This document shows positions 7,401 through 18,600 of a DNA stretch of 64,000 nt, one piece after another (the first letter of the stretch is position 1; each line of letters begins with the position of its first letter). The notes under the pieces were generated by a model. It had not been told where the DNA came from. It saw only the letters and a list, made by a program, of their open reading frames with translations, and did no database searches. A program made the translations under genes and the position numbers. The stretch covers positions 1-64,000 of the forward strand of contig JACRIZ010000068.1 of assembly GCA_016235765.1 (NCBI GenBank), read 5' to 3'. The DNA is from Rhodocyclales bacterium. GTDB taxonomy: Bacteria; Pseudomonadota; Gammaproteobacteria; Burkholderiales; Rhodocyclaceae.

Positions 7401-9002
7401 CCGGTGCAGGTGCTGCAAGCGTGCCTCGCCGCTCCTGGCGACGCAGCCACCAGATTGTGGTTCCTGACCAGCGGCGCACAGGCGGTGGCGGCATCGCCGG
7501 CGGCGCGGGTGGTGCCGGATCAGGCCGCGGCGTGGGGCGCGGCGCGAGTTGTCGCGGAAGAACACCCGCAGTGGTGGGGCGGCCTGGTCGATCTCGACCC
7601 CTCGTCTGCGACCGGCACCAATGCAGCGGCCTTGCTGCGGCATCTGCTCGCCGGCGACGGCGAGGATCAAGCGGCGCTCCGCAGCGGGCGGAGATTTGTC
7701 CTGCGACTGGCGGCGGAGCGGCGCGACAAGGCGCCGGCGTTCGTCTGGCGGTCCGATGCGGCTTACCTGATCACCGGCGGTCTGGGCGATATCGGCCTGC
7801 ATCTTGCGCATGAGATGGCGCGGCGAGGCGCGCGTCGCCTGGTGCTGATGGGACGTACGCCGCTGCCGCCGCGCGGAGAGTGGCTGCGCACGTCGCCCGA
7901 TAGCCCTGCCGGAAGGCGCACCGCCGCCGTGCGTGCGCTTGAAGCGATGGGCGTGACGGTGCATGTAGCCAGCGTCGATGTGAGCGATGAAATCCAATTG
8001 CGGGCGTATCTCGACCGATATGCCGGCGAGGCCTGGCCCGCGATTCGGGGCGTAGTCCATGGGGCAGGCAGTTTCGCCAACGAGCTGGCGGCGCGCATGG
8101 ATCGGCGTACCTTCGATGCGGTCGTGCGCCCCAAGCTGCTCGGGGCGCAATTGTTGGATCGCCTGTTGCCCGACCTGGACCTGTTCGTGATGTTCTCGTC
8201 GACCGGGGCCTTTCTGGCGCAGCCAGGGCAGGCGAATTACGCCGCGGCCAATGCCGGGCTCGACGCCGTGGCCCAGGATCGCCGTGCGCGCGGCCTGCCT
8301 GCCATGAGTATCGCCTGGGGCATCTGGGCCAATACCGGATTGGTGAAGGACGAAGCCGGCGTCCGCAATGTGGCCGAGATGGCGCGGCAGGGCATCGGCA
8401 GCTTCACTCCCGAGCGCGGCGCAGCCATGTTCGCCTGGTTGTGCGGGCAGTCGCAGCCGACGACTGTGGTTCTACCCATGGACTGGGCGGCATTTCGGCG
8501 CGCGCGAGGTGGGCGCGATTTTCCGATATTCCGGGAGGTCATGGCCGGTGCTGCTGCCGATGCGCCCGGCGCAGGCGACCTCGTGGCGAGTCTTGGCAGC
8601 GCGAACGCTGCCGAGCGGCGGCAGATTCTCGACGGCGTGGTGCGCGACACGGTGAGCCGGGTGCTGAAGATTGCGGCATCGCGTCTGGACCCGCGCAAGA
8701 CGCTGGGCAGCATGGGCTTGAATTCGCTGATGGCCATGGAACTGCGCAATCGCCTCGAGGCCACCCTCGGCCGGCCGCTGTCGGCGACGCTGGCGTGGAA
8801 CTATCCGACTGTCGAGGCGCTGGTGGCTCATCTGGCCGGCGCTGATCCGGCAGCTCCAGCCGCTGCGCCTGCCGCGACTGCCCCGCGCACCGACAATTCC
8901 GCTTCCTTGCCCACCGACATGCTGGACGGTCTCGACCAGTTGAGCGCCTTGAGTGACGAAGACGCAGCACTCGCCTTGCGTTCACGCAGAAAGCGTTCCT
9001 GA
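4401..9002 (+). CDS. PKS1: type I PKS module KS-AT-KR-ACP
   Basis: 1533 residues. Ketosynthase about 12-435 with active Cys181 (DTACSSS), HGTGT and the NFGHTEG histidine. Acyltransferase about 540-850 with GQGAQ, Ser632 in GHSMGE and VASHS at the specificity position, not the HAFH typical of malonyl-ATs. Ketoreductase about 1120-1310: TGGLGDIG nucleotide motif, catalytic Tyr in GQANYAAAN, and an LPPRGEW insert also found in PKS7. ACP about 1405-1480 with Ser1442 in GLNSL, where Asn replaces the common Asp. No DH, ER or methyltransferase, so the expected output is a beta-hydroxyacyl unit. There is no loading module and almost no N-terminal docking segment, consistent with being first in line. 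The C-terminal tail (about 1505-1533) has the LSDEDA docking-like motif seen in PKS2-PKS5. Confidence 0.95.
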   Translation: MTEQRTEAGKAVAIVGIGCRFPGGVESPDDFWRLLSSGVDAITEIPSSRIDLGHYFDPRPATPGRMMTRWGGFLDHIDEFDPGFFGISPREAERMDPQQRLVLEAAWEALEDAGIDARRLEGSNAGVFVGQWLNDFEARLFADPEGVDFQMTTGSGRYATSGRISYVLGLRGPSITLDTACSSSLAAVHFAVRSIRDGQCSLALAGGVNVILQPHISVAYSQSRMMAPDGRCKFGDASGDGYVRSEGAALIVLKALDQALADGDRIYAVVRGTAVNNDGRSSGSMGTPSRVGQEELLRSAYRDAGLAPGRVGYVEAHGTGTRAGDPVELGALGAVLGEGRAPGQRAYVGSVKTNFGHTEGAAGVAGLIKVALALHHGAIPPNLHFKTPNPTIPWADAPFQIPTALVPWPDGHGPHVGGVSAFGIAGTNAHIVLEQAAERASRPELPAVRELAVLPVSAASPEALHALAGRYADLIGGAQPVPLHDVCWNAALTRAALDQRAVFVAVDPAGMADALRRYAAGEAAAAEGAVHAAAKPKIAFVLPGQGAQWTGMARELAAREPEFRSALEQCDAAARKYVDWSIVEQLAAEPGTPAYKLDRIDVIQPVLVALAIAYARLWRSLGVVPDAVVGHSMGEVGAAYIAGVLDLDQAMRIICRRSALMRRTSGQGAMALVDLSMDEARARIAGHEHQISVAVSNSPRSSVISGDPEAIRQVMAGLEAAQVFCRLIKVDVASHSPQMEPLAAELKAELADLRPQAAQTPIYSTVLARRAEGEEFGAGYWASNMRQPVMFGQAVGKLVDDGVTVFIELGPHPVLLPSVAQTAQASSVEALTIACGRREEPEQATFFAALGALWAGGVEIDWRLAMGAIRPRIPLPLYPWQRERHWVAAAELRAFGAGAQAQPVRPDDEALTWLHTLQWRALEAPTGPVPDSVPTSRYLLVCGEPVSGTELAKAMSAAGLAVQVVSPAELGTLLEKARTEELPLAGILALAPGNADAAYFPVQVLQACLAAPGDAATRLWFLTSGAQAVAASPAARVVPDQAAAWGAARVVAEEHPQWWGGLVDLDPSSATGTNAAALLRHLLAGDGEDQAALRSGRRFVLRLAAERRDKAPAFVWRSDAAYLITGGLGDIGLHLAHEMARRGARRLVLMGRTPLPPRGEWLRTSPDSPAGRRTAAVRALEAMGVTVHVASVDVSDEIQLRAYLDRYAGEAWPAIRGVVHGAGSFANELAARMDRRTFDAVVRPKLLGAQLLDRLLPDLDLFVMFSSTGAFLAQPGQANYAAANAGLDAVAQDRRARGLPAMSIAWGIWANTGLVKDEAGVRNVAEMARQGIGSFTPERGAAMFAWLCGQSQPTTVVLPMDWAAFRRARGGRDFPIFREVMAGAAADAPGAGDLVASLGSANAAERRQILDGVVRDTVSRVLKIAASRLDPRKTLGSMGLNSLMAMELRNRLEATLGRPLSATLAWNYPTVEALVAHLAGADPAAPAAAPAATAPRTDNSASLPTDMLDGLDQLSALSDEDAALALRSRRKRS

Positions 9003-9012
9003 AATCGTCACG

Positions 9013-12000
9013 ATGAGCGATCCCACCAAGCCGCTGGCCGGCCTCTCCGCAATCAAGCTGGCATTGATGGCCAAGCAGGTCCGCCAGCAGGCGGAGCATG
9101 TGCTGCGCGCCGATCCGGTGGCGATCGTCGGCATGGCCTGCCGCGTCCCGGGCGGCGGCGATTCCCCCGAGCTGTTCTGGCAACTGCTGCGTGATGGCAC
9201 CGATGCGATCCGTGAAGTGCCGGCTGATCGATGGGACGCCGATGCCTGGTACGACAGCGATCCGTCGGCCATCGGCAAGACGGTGACCAAGTGGGCCGGT
9301 TTCCTTGAGCACATCGACGGCTTCGATGCCGAGTACTTCGGCATCCTGCCGCGTGAAGCCCAGCACATGGATCCGCAGCAGCGCCTGTTCCTCGAGGTCG
9401 CGATCGAGGCGCTCGACGATGCCGGCCTGACCCGCGAGCAATTGCGCGGCAGCCGCGCCGGTGTATTCATCGCCAGCTACCACAACGACTACGCCCAGCT
9501 GCAATACAGCGATGTCGATGCGATAGATCTGCGCACGCTCACCGGCACCTTGCACAGCGTGCTCGCCAATCGCCTGTCGTATTTCCTCGATTTGCGCGGC
9601 CCGAGCATTTCGATCGATACCGCGTGCTCCTCGTCGCTGGTGGCCACACATCTGGCCTGCCAGAGCCTGCGCCATGGCGAAAGCGATATCGCCATCGCCG
9701 GCGGCGTGTCGGTGATCATCGCGCCGGAACTGCTGGTCTCGATGTCCAAGGTCGGTTTCATGGCGCCCGACGGGCGCTGCAAGACCTTCGACGCAAGCGC
9801 CGATGGGTTCGGCCGCGGCGAAGGATGCGGCATTGTCGTACTGAAGCGCTTGTCGGACGCGATTGCCGATGGCGACCGGGTGCTGGCCGTGGTCCGCGGC
9901 TCGGCAGTCAACCAGGACGGCCATTCGACCTTGCTTGCCGCGCCCAGCGGCCCGGCGCAGCAGGCGCTGATCGAAGAGGCCCTGGCGGGGGCGCAATTGG
10001 ACGCCGGCCGCATCGGGCTGATGGAAACCCATGGCACCGGTACCGCGCTCGGCGATCCGATCGAGGTCGAAGCCATTGCTGCCACCATCGGTCGCCCCGC
10101 AGCGGGTGCGGGTCCCTGCCTGCTCGGCTCGGCTAAGGCCAACGTCGGCCACCTCGAAGCGGCGGCCGGCGTCACCGGACTCATAAAGTCAGTGCTGGCG
10201 CTACGCCACGAGGCGGTGCCGCCGCAAGTACATTTCCATCGCCTCAGTCCGCACATTTCGCTGCAAGGCACGCGCCTGGCGGTGCCGACCAGCCTGGTGC
10301 CCTGGCCGAAGGGCGAAGTGCCGCGTTGCGCAGCGATCAGCTCCTTCGGTGTCGGCGGCACGAACGCGCATGTGATCGTCGAAGAGGCACCGAGCCTGCC
10401 GGGCGAGAATGCGGAGGCCTCGCGCGATCAGCTTCGCGTGCTGAGCCTGTCGGCACATAGCGATGCCGCCTTGCGCGAACTCGCTGCCGCGTGGTCCGGC
10501 TTTCTCGAACGGACGCCCGAGTCGGCGGCCGATCTTTGCTACACCGCAACGCAGCGCCGCACCCATCACGACTACCGCCTGGCGCTCGTCGGCCGCAGCA
10601 AGAGCGACCTTGCCGCGCGCATCGCCGACTACCTGCGCGACGACGTGGCGACGGGTTTCGCAGCCGGGCGGCGCCCGGCGATTTCAGGGCCGCGTGTGGC
10701 ATTCGTTTTCAGCGGCCAGGGGCCGCAATGGCATGCGATGGGGCGCGAACTGATGGCGTCCGAGCCCGTGTTCCGCGACGCGATCGAGGCCTGCGATCGC
10801 GTGCTGCGGCCGTGGTCCGGCTGGTCCTTGCTGGAAGCCTTGGCCGCCACCGAAGCCGACACGCGCGTCGATCAGACCGAGGTGGCCCAGCCGGCACTTT
10901 TTGCCGTACAAGTGGCCTTGGCCGCCCTGTGGAAGTCATGGGGCATCGAGCCCGATGCCGTGGTGGGCCACAGTGTCGGCGAGATCGCGGCCTTGCACGT
11001 CGCCGGCGTCCTTACTCTGGAACAGGCCATACGCGTTGTGTGGCATCGCGGGCGCATCATGCAGCAGGCCACGGGATTCGGCCGCATGGCGTCCGTGGGA
11101 CTGACTGCCGGGCAGGCGGCGGAGTTGGTGCGGCCCTATGGCGAGCGCCTGAGCGTGGCGGCGATCAATGCACCGCGCAGCGTCGTGCTTTCCGGGGAAA
11201 CCGAGGCATTGACGGCGGTGCTTGCCGAGCTGACGGCGCGCGGTGTGGAGCATCGTCTGTTGCCCGTGCAGTACGCATTCCACAGCGCCCAAATGGCACC
11301 ATTCCAGCAGCGGCTGGCTGACGAACTCGCCGACCTGCACAGCGCAACAGCGATGATCCCGGTCTATTCGACGGTCATGGGCGGCTTGGCGGCCGACGTG
11401 AATTTCGATGCCGGATATTTCGGCCGCAACGTGCGTGAGCCGGTGCGGTTTGCCGACGCCATCCGCGCCATGGCCGATGACGGTCATACGGCCTTTCTCG
11501 AGATCGGCCCGCATCCAGTGCTCGGCAGCACGATCGCCGAATGCTTCGCGGCGCACGAGGAAGCGCATGTCGCCGTGCTCGCCTCCTTGCGGCGCGGCAA
11601 GCCGGAGCGCGAGACCATGCTGCTGGCGTGTGCCGGGCTTTACGCCGCCGGATGCGTACCGGCTTGGCATGCCTTCCAGGAAGACTTCGGCAATGTCGTT
11701 TCCTTGCCGCCGACTGCATGGCAACGCAAGCGCTACTGGCTGCGTCGGCGGCCCGCAGCCCAGTTGCCGGCTGGCGGGCCGGGGACGGCCTTGCAGGGCG
11801 CGGCGAGCGGTCACCCGCTGCTCGGGGCGCGTTTGTCGGTAGCGGGTACACGCGCGCAATTCTTCGAAGGCACTTCGGCGGCATGCGCCTGGCTGGAGGA
11901 TCACCGGATCTTCGGAACCCTGGTGTTGCCGGGGGCAGCGGTTCTGGATACCTTCGCTGCGGCAGCGAGCGCCGTCGGCGGGCCGACGCCGATGCGCTTG

Positions 12001-15000
12001 GCGGACTTCACGATGGAGCGGGCCCTGGTGCTGCCCGAAGCCGGAGCGCCGGCAGCGCGCTGGCAGACCATGGTGGAACCGTCCGAACATGACGGATTCA
12101 ATCTCGAGTTGTTCGAGGCGATGCCGCAAGCCGGTGGTGACGAACCGCAATGGCGCCGGGTGGCAACGGCGTCGGCGCACAAGGCTGACGATGGCAACGA
12201 TGTGCGCATCGCGCACACGGAGGTCTCGACCATCGCACCAGACTTGATCTACGAACGCTTCGCCAGCCTGGGTGTCGCTTTCGGACCGAACTTCCGATTG
12301 ATGCACCAGGTGTCGCGCGGGCCTGGCAGTGCGGAGACCTGGGTCGAATTGCCCGAGGATTTGCAGGCCGACGCTGCCGGGCATGTCTTGCATCCGGTGT
12401 TGCTCGATGCCGCATTGCAGCTTTGTTCGGTAGCCGCGGTGGCACCCGGCGACGCCCAGGTTCCCAGCCAAGTGCTGCTGCCGCTGGGTGCGGATCGCGT
12501 GCTGCTGCGGCCGTGCGCCGCGCAGCGTTTGCGGGCACGCGCCTTGGTCGTCGAAGCGGCCGAGCGTTCGCTGGTCGCCAATCTGACTCTCGAGACGGCC
12601 GACGGCGAACTTGTCGCGGCCATCGAAGGCATGCGCTTCGCCGCCGCGGACCGCAATACCTTTGCGCATCATGACGCGGTCGACCCGTGGCTGTACCGGG
12701 TGGCATGGCACGCGACGCCCATGGCGGTGTCCGCGGCCGACGCGCAGGCGCAAGGCTGGTGGCTGGTCTTTGCCGATCGTTCCGGTGTCGGCGATGCGCT
12801 GGTGGCCGAACTGTCGGCGCGCGGCGGCCGATGCCTGCGGGTCTATGCCGGCAGTGCCGCCGGACGGGCGGAGACGGACACCTGGATTGTCGATCCGACG
12901 CAGCGCGAACAGTTCGCACGCGTTTTCGATGATGCGCCATGGCGCGGTGACGGTGTGCTGCGCGGCGTAGTTCATCTCTGGAGTCTGGATGTCTCGCCCA
13001 ATCCGTCGGCAACGAGCGATGTACTCGATGAAGATGATCGTGTCGGCGTGGCTTCGGCCTTGCACCTGACGCAGGCCCTGGTGGCCATGGGCGTGAACGC
13101 CGAGTATTGGTGGGTGAGCGCGGGCGGGCAATCCATCACCGGGGACGAACCGGTCGAGGCGCTGATTCCGCGGGCTGCGGGCCTGTGGGGCCTGGGCGGA
13201 GTGGTGGCGGCCGAACATCCGGAATTGCGGTTGCGGCGAATCGACCTCGATCCGGCGGATTCGCCCGGCGTCGGTGCGACCCGCCTGGTGCAGGCCATGT
13301 TGTCAGGGGCGCCGCCGTCCGGATCGCCGGCCCGCGAGATCGGGCTGCGCGCCGGTCAGGCATGGACACCGCACCTCGAAGCCTATCGTGCCAAGTCGAA
13401 CCTGTCGTCACCGAAGTTGCAGCGCCTCGAAGTTCTGCGCGCCGGTACGCTCGATGGCATCGGTTTGGGTCCGATGGAAAGGACGCCGCTCAAAGCCGAC
13501 GAAGTGCGCTTGCGTGTGCTCGCCGCAGGCCTGAATTTCCGCGACGTGCTGCTGGCCTTGGGCATGTATCCGGGCGGTGGTGTTCCGCTCGGGGCCGAAT
13601 GCGCCGGCGTCGCGATCGAGGTCGGGGCTGGCGTTTCCGAATTTGCGATCGGCGATGAGGTGTTCGGCTTCGTGCCGGCGAGCATGGCCAGCGAGGCGAG
13701 TGTTCCGGCGGCCTTCCTGGTCAAGGTGCCCGGACAACTGAGTATCGAAGAGGCGGCCGTCCTGCCCGTGGCCTTTCTCACTGCACACTACGGCTTGCAC
13801 GGCCTGGCGCGGCTGCAGCGCGGCGAACGTGTATTGATCCATGCCGCGACCGGTGGTGTCGGCCTCGCCGCCGTGCAGCTTGCGCGGCGCTGCGGTGCCG
13901 AGATATTCGCGACTGCGGGCTCCGACGAAAAGCGGGCGCTGCTGCGCTCGTTGGGCATCGCGCATGTGATGGACTCGCGCACGCTCGACTTCGCCGACCA
14001 GATTGCCGCGACGACCGCCGGACAGGGCGTGCATGTGGTGCTCAATTCGCTCGCCGGCGACTTCATCGCCGCCAGCCTGCGTGCGCTGGGCTCCCATGGC
14101 AGGTTCCTCGAACTCGGCAAGCGCGACATCCTCACGCCCCAGGCGCTGGCCCAGTTGCGGCCCGATGTCAGTTATCACGTCTACGATTTGGGTTCCGAGG
14201 CCCAGGCCAACCGCGGTTTGCTGCGCCCGATGTTCGATGACTTGCTTGGCGCCCTTGCCGACGGCAGTCTGCGCGCCCTGCCGGTGAAAGTCTTTTCGCT
14301 CGACGAGGCGCAGGACGCATTTCGCTACATGGCCCAGGCGCGCCATGTCGGCAAGATCGTATTGCGCATGCCGGCGGCAGGCGCTCAAGCACGGCGCTTC
14401 GTGTCCGCCGATGCCGCCTATCTGGTCACGGGCGGCCTGGGTGCGCTCGGCCTGCAGACGGCCCGCTGGCTGGTCGAGCGTGGCGCAAGGCATTTGGTGC
14501 TCACTGGCCGAAGCGCGCCGAATGCCGCTGCGGCGCAAGTGGTCGCCAGCCTGGAGAGTGCCGGCGTCGCGGTTCGCGTGGTGCAGGCGGACGTCGCCGA
14601 TCGCGCGCAAGTCCAGAACCTATTGGCAGACATCGGGCGCAACATGCCGCCCTTGCGTGGCTTGATCCACGCGGCGGGCGTCGTGCACGACGCGGTGCTG
14701 ATGAATCAGCACTGGTCCGACGCGCGCAACGTCATGCGCGGCAAGGCGCATGGCGCATGGGTGCTGCACGAAGCGACACGCGATCTGGCGCTGGACTTCT
14801 TTGTGATGTACTCCGCGGCCGGTGTGCTGCTCGGCGCACGCGGGCAGGGCGTGTATCCGGCTGCCAATGCCGAGCTCGACGCGCTGGCGCATTGGCGCAG
14901 GCGTCTCGGTCTGCCGGCACTGAGCGTGGCCTGGGGGGTATGGGCCGGGGCCGGCATGGCGGGGCAGGCCGCGGCACAAGGACGTGATCAGTGGGCCGAG

Positions 15001-15630
15001 CGTGGCTTGCACAAGATCGAACCCGAGCAAGGGTTTGCCCGACTCGAAACCTTGATGCACGGCGGCGCGACCTGCGCCGCCGTGCTGCCCATCGACTGGC
15101 AGCGCTTTCTCGCCAGCCTGCCTGAGGGCATGGACCGGGGCTTTTATGCCGCCGTGACGCCGCGCGGCGGCGGGGCGCGCGGCGAGGCCGCGGCGAGCGC
15201 GACGGTCACAGTCGCTGCGCGCCTGAAAGCCCTGCCCGCTGGGCAGCGTCGAGAGGCCCTGATGCATCATCTGAGCGAACGCGCCTTGCATGTGCTCGAC
15301 CTGGAAGCCACCACGGCCGTGGATCCGCGCGCCCCGCTCAAGGATATTGGCCTCGATTCCCTGATGGCAGTCGAATTGCGCAACGCGCTGACGCGATCGA
15401 TCGGCCAGACCTTGCCGGCGACGCTGCTGTTTGATTACCCGACACTCGATGCCTTGACCGACCACCTGGCGCGTATCCTCGGATTGGAACCGGCACATGC
15501 TGCGTCCGACAGCGCACCCGCAAAGTCCGCCGACAAGGGAAGAACCGAACTGGCCGCGCTTTCAGATGAGGACGCCGAGGCCCTGCTGCTCGCCGAACTG
15601 GGCGACGCGACGACCGGAAAGATGCCATGA
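9013..15630 (+). CDS. PKS2: fully reducing module KS-AT-DH-ER-KR-ACP
   Basis: 2205 residues from ATG at 9013, 10 bp after PKS1. An in-frame GTG at 8953 would add 20 residues overlapping PKS1 and is less likely. N-terminal helical docking segment about 1-32, then KS with Cys205 and THGTGT; AT with Ser654 (GHSVGE) and YAFHS, close to the malonyl-type HAFH. DH: His964 in [10 protein letters not shown] and Asp1132 in DAALQ, both catalytic residues present. A structural ketoreductase half follows, about 1225-1470. ER about 1480-1790 with [14 protein letters not shown] about 1800-1985 with TGGLGALG and Tyr in [10 protein letters not shown] Ser2116 (GLDSL). No methyltransferase. Expected output: a saturated two-carbon extension. 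C-terminal tail [14 protein letters not shown] is a docking-like helix matching PKS3-PKS5. Confidence 0.96.
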   Translation: MSDPTKPLAGLSAIKLALMAKQVRQQAEHVLRADPVAIVGMACRVPGGGDSPELFWQLLRDGTDAIREVPADRWDADAWYDSDPSAIGKTVTKWAGFLEHIDGFDAEYFGILPREAQHMDPQQRLFLEVAIEALDDAGLTREQLRGSRAGVFIASYHNDYAQLQYSDVDAIDLRTLTGTLHSVLANRLSYFLDLRGPSISIDTACSSSLVATHLACQSLRHGESDIAIAGGVSVIIAPELLVSMSKVGFMAPDGRCKTFDASADGFGRGEGCGIVVLKRLSDAIADGDRVLAVVRGSAVNQDGHSTLLAAPSGPAQQALIEEALAGAQLDAGRIGLMETHGTGTALGDPIEVEAIAATIGRPAAGAGPCLLGSAKANVGHLEAAAGVTGLIKSVLALRHEAVPPQVHFHRLSPHISLQGTRLAVPTSLVPWPKGEVPRCAAISSFGVGGTNAHVIVEEAPSLPGENAEASRDQLRVLSLSAHSDAALRELAAAWSGFLERTPESAADLCYTATQRRTHHDYRLALVGRSKSDLAARIADYLRDDVATGFAAGRRPAISGPRVAFVFSGQGPQWHAMGRELMASEPVFRDAIEACDRVLRPWSGWSLLEALAATEADTRVDQTEVAQPALFAVQVALAALWKSWGIEPDAVVGHSVGEIAALHVAGVLTLEQAIRVVWHRGRIMQQATGFGRMASVGLTAGQAAELVRPYGERLSVAAINAPRSVVLSGETEALTAVLAELTARGVEHRLLPVQYAFHSAQMAPFQQRLADELADLHSATAMIPVYSTVMGGLAADVNFDAGYFGRNVREPVRFADAIRAMADDGHTAFLEIGPHPVLGSTIAECFAAHEEAHVAVLASLRRGKPERETMLLACAGLYAAGCVPAWHAFQEDFGNVVSLPPTAWQRKRYWLRRRPAAQLPAGGPGTALQGAASGHPLLGARLSVAGTRAQFFEGTSAACAWLEDHRIFGTLVLPGAAVLDTFAAAASAVGGPTPMRLADFTMERALVLPEAGAPAARWQTMVEPSEHDGFNLELFEAMPQAGGDEPQWRRVATASAHKADDGNDVRIAHTEVSTIAPDLIYERFASLGVAFGPNFRLMHQVSRGPGSAETWVELPEDLQADAAGHVLHPVLLDAALQLCSVAAVAPGDAQVPSQVLLPLGADRVLLRPCAAQRLRARALVVEAAERSLVANLTLETADGELVAAIEGMRFAAADRNTFAHHDAVDPWLYRVAWHATPMAVSAADAQAQGWWLVFADRSGVGDALVAELSARGGRCLRVYAGSAAGRAETDTWIVDPTQREQFARVFDDAPWRGDGVLRGVVHLWSLDVSPNPSATSDVLDEDDRVGVASALHLTQALVAMGVNAEYWWVSAGGQSITGDEPVEALIPRAAGLWGLGGVVAAEHPELRLRRIDLDPADSPGVGATRLVQAMLSGAPPSGSPAREIGLRAGQAWTPHLEAYRAKSNLSSPKLQRLEVLRAGTLDGIGLGPMERTPLKADEVRLRVLAAGLNFRDVLLALGMYPGGGVPLGAECAGVAIEVGAGVSEFAIGDEVFGFVPASMASEASVPAAFLVKVPGQLSIEEAAVLPVAFLTAHYGLHGLARLQRGERVLIHAATGGVGLAAVQLARRCGAEIFATAGSDEKRALLRSLGIAHVMDSRTLDFADQIAATTAGQGVHVVLNSLAGDFIAASLRALGSHGRFLELGKRDILTPQALAQLRPDVSYHVYDLGSEAQANRGLLRPMFDDLLGALADGSLRALPVKVFSLDEAQDAFRYMAQARHVGKIVLRMPAAGAQARRFVSADAAYLVTGGLGALGLQTARWLVERGARHLVLTGRSAPNAAAAQVVASLESAGVAVRVVQADVADRAQVQNLLADIGRNMPPLRGLIHAAGVVHDAVLMNQHWSDARNVMRGKAHGAWVLHEATRDLALDFFVMYSAAGVLLGARGQGVYPAANAELDALAHWRRRLGLPALSVAWGVWAGAGMAGQAAAQGRDQWAERGLHKIEPEQGFARLETLMHGGATCAAVLPIDWQRFLASLPEGMDRGFYAAVTPRGGGARGEAAASATVTVAARLKALPAGQRREALMHHLSERALHVLDLEATTAVDPRAPLKDIGLDSLMAVELRNALTRSIGQTLPATLLFDYPTLDALTDHLARILGLEPAHAASDSAPAKSADKGRTELAALSDEDAEALLLAELGDATTGKMP

Positions 15631-18600
15631 GTACAGGTCAAGATAGTGTCGACGAACTGTCACCCGTCAAGCGTGCGCTGATCGAGATCCGCGATTTGCG
15701 CGCCCGGCTGGCAACGGCGGAAACTGCCGCGCGAGAGCCGGTCGCCATCATCGGCGCCGGGATGTGCCTGCCGGGCGGCGTGCACGATCTGGCCGGCTTG
15801 TGGAATCTGCTGCGGACGGGGCGTGACGCCATCACCGAGATTCCGCCCGACCGCTGGGATATCGAAGCCTTGTACGACGAGGATGCCGATGCCCCGGGCA
15901 AGATGTTCACCCGCCATGGCGGATTCGTCGATGGTGTGGATCGCTTCGACGCCGAGTTCTTCGGTATTTCGCCGCGCGAAGCCGAGACCATGGATCCGCA
16001 GCAGCGCCTGCTGCTCGAGACCGCCTGGCATGCTTTTGAAGATGCCGGCATCGCGCCGACGTCCTTGCACGGCTCGCAAACCGGCGTGTTTCTCGGCGTG
16101 TGCAACAACGACTACGGACGCATGCTGTTCGCTCATCCCGAGCGCATCGATCCGTATTTCAGCCCGGGCAATGCCGGCAGCGTGGTGTCGGGGCGTCTGT
16201 CGTATTTTCTCGGCGCGCACGGCCCGAGCATCACCATCGATACCGCGTGTTCTTCGTCGCTGGTGGCCATCCACCTGGCCATGCAGAGCCTGCGTCGTGG
16301 CGAATGCGATCTGGCGCTCGCCGGCGGAATCAATCTGATTCTGTCGCCCGAGATGAACATCAACTTCTCCACGGCCCGCATGATGGCCCGCGACGGCCGT
16401 TGCAAGACTTTCGATGCCGCCGCCGACGGTTATGCGCGCGGCGAAGGCTGCGGGGTCGTGGTGCTGCGGCGCTTGTGCGATTGCCAGGCATCCGATCGCG
16501 TGCTGGCCGTGATCCGCGGCAGTGCGATCAATCAGGACGGACGCAGCGGCGGCCTGACGGCACCCAACGGGCCGGCGCAGGAAGCGGTGATCCGCGCTGC
16601 GCTCGAATCGGCCGATCTGACACCGTCGCAAGTCGGCTACGTCGAAGCGCACGGGACGGGTACATCGCTGGGCGATCCGATAGAAGTGCAGGCTTTGGGG
16701 GTGGCCCTGGCGCCCGGACGCGATCCATCGCAACCCGTGGCGATCGGCTCGATCAAGACCAACATCGGGCATCTGGAAGCCGCCGCGGGCATCGCCGGCG
16801 TGCTCAAGGTCGTGGCAGCCCTGCAGCATCGCGAGATTCCGCCGCACTTGCATTTGCGCGAGAAGAATCCGCATATCGATTGGGCCGCGTATCCGATTGT
16901 CGTGCCCACCGCGGCCACGCCCTGGCTGCCGATCGGTGGCCGGTGGCTGGCTGGTGTCAGTTCCTTCGGTTTCAGCGGCACCAATGCCCATGTGATCGTA
17001 GAGGCCGCGCCCGACAGGGTCGCATCGGCAGGCGCAGCCATGCCGGACCGACCGCAACACGTGCTGGCCTTGTCCGCGCGCGATCAGCGCGCCTTGGCGT
17101 CGTTGGTGTCGGCTTGTCTGGAACGGCTGGCCAACACTGCCGATCCTGCAGCCGACATCTGTTTCACCGCCAACACCGGGCGCAGCCATTTCGCGCATCG
17201 CTTGTCGGTACGAGGCGCAACGGCGTCGGACTTGCGCGACGGACTGCGGGCGGTGGCCGAAGGCAGAACAGCGGCAGAGGTGGTGCAAGGCAGCAGCGGA
17301 AGCCGTCCGCGTATCGCTTTCCTGTTCACTGGGGGTGGCGCGCAATCGGCTGGCATGGCGCGCGGGCTGTATGAACATTCGCCGGTATTTCGCCAGGCAC
17401 TTGACGAGGCGGCGTCGATCCTTGATCCGCTGATCGGGACCCGCCTGCTCGACGTGCTCAATGCGCCGGGCGATGCCGAGGCCCCAATCAACCTGACCCG
17501 CTACGGCCAGCCGGCCCTCGTGGCTGTGGAAATCGCGCTCGCCCGGTTGTGGCGCTCATGGGGCATCGAACCGTCCGTCGTGCTCGGTCACAGTCTGGGC
17601 GAGTATGCCGCGGCACATGTCGCGGGCGTGATTTCGCTCGAGGATGCCCTGCGCATCGTGGTCGAGCGCACCCGCCAGGTTGACACGCTGCAGGCAAGCG
17701 GGAGCATGGCGACCATATTCGCGCCGTTGACCGAGGTCGAGGCCGTATTGCGCGATACCGGCAGCAGCGCTTCGATTGCCGCCTACAATGGTCCTGAACA
17801 AATCGTGATCAGCGGACCGTCCGCCGCGGTCGACGCAGTCGGCGCGCATTTCGAAGGGCGCGGCGTGCGCGTATCGCGGTTGCGCGTGGCCTATGCCTCG
17901 CATTCATCAATGATGGATCCGATCCTGGCCGGATTCGAACGAGCCCTGGCCGGCGTCCGGTTCTGCGAGCCGCGGGTGACCTTCATATCGAACCTGACGG
18001 GCGCGCCCGCCGGACTCGATCTGATCGGACGCCCGGCTTACTGGCGCGATCATTTGCGTCAGCCGGTGCGCTTTGCGCAAAGCATCCAGGCCCTGGCGCA
18101 ACTTGGAATCACGCATTGCATCGAAATCGGTCCGCACCCCGTGCTGGTGGGTATGGGCGCAGAGTGCCTGGGTGACGAGGCCGTGACCTGGCTGCCCTCC
18201 CTGCGTCGCGAAAACGACGATTGGCAGATCATCCTCGATAGTCTGCAGCAGGTCTATGCCGCCGGCGCCGACGTGGATTGGCGCGGCTTCGATGCAGGTT
18301 TTGCGCGTCGCTGCGTTTCGCTGCCGACTTACCCATTCCAGCGCAAGCGGCATTGGGCCGATTGGGCTGGTGCCATCGCCCCGATCGACATCGCGCATGC
18401 CTGGACGGCGGCGAACGCGGCACTGCGCCGGCAAGCCGATTGCGGACCGATCGGGCTTGATCTCTCTGGCTACGACGAGAAGTGGGCCTGTCTGGAACGT
18501 CTGACGGTCGCCTACGCCGCATCGGTTCTACGCGCTGCCGGAGTATTCATGGTGCCGGGTGAAGAGGCGACCGCGGAGCAAGTGCGCGATCGCCTGGGGG

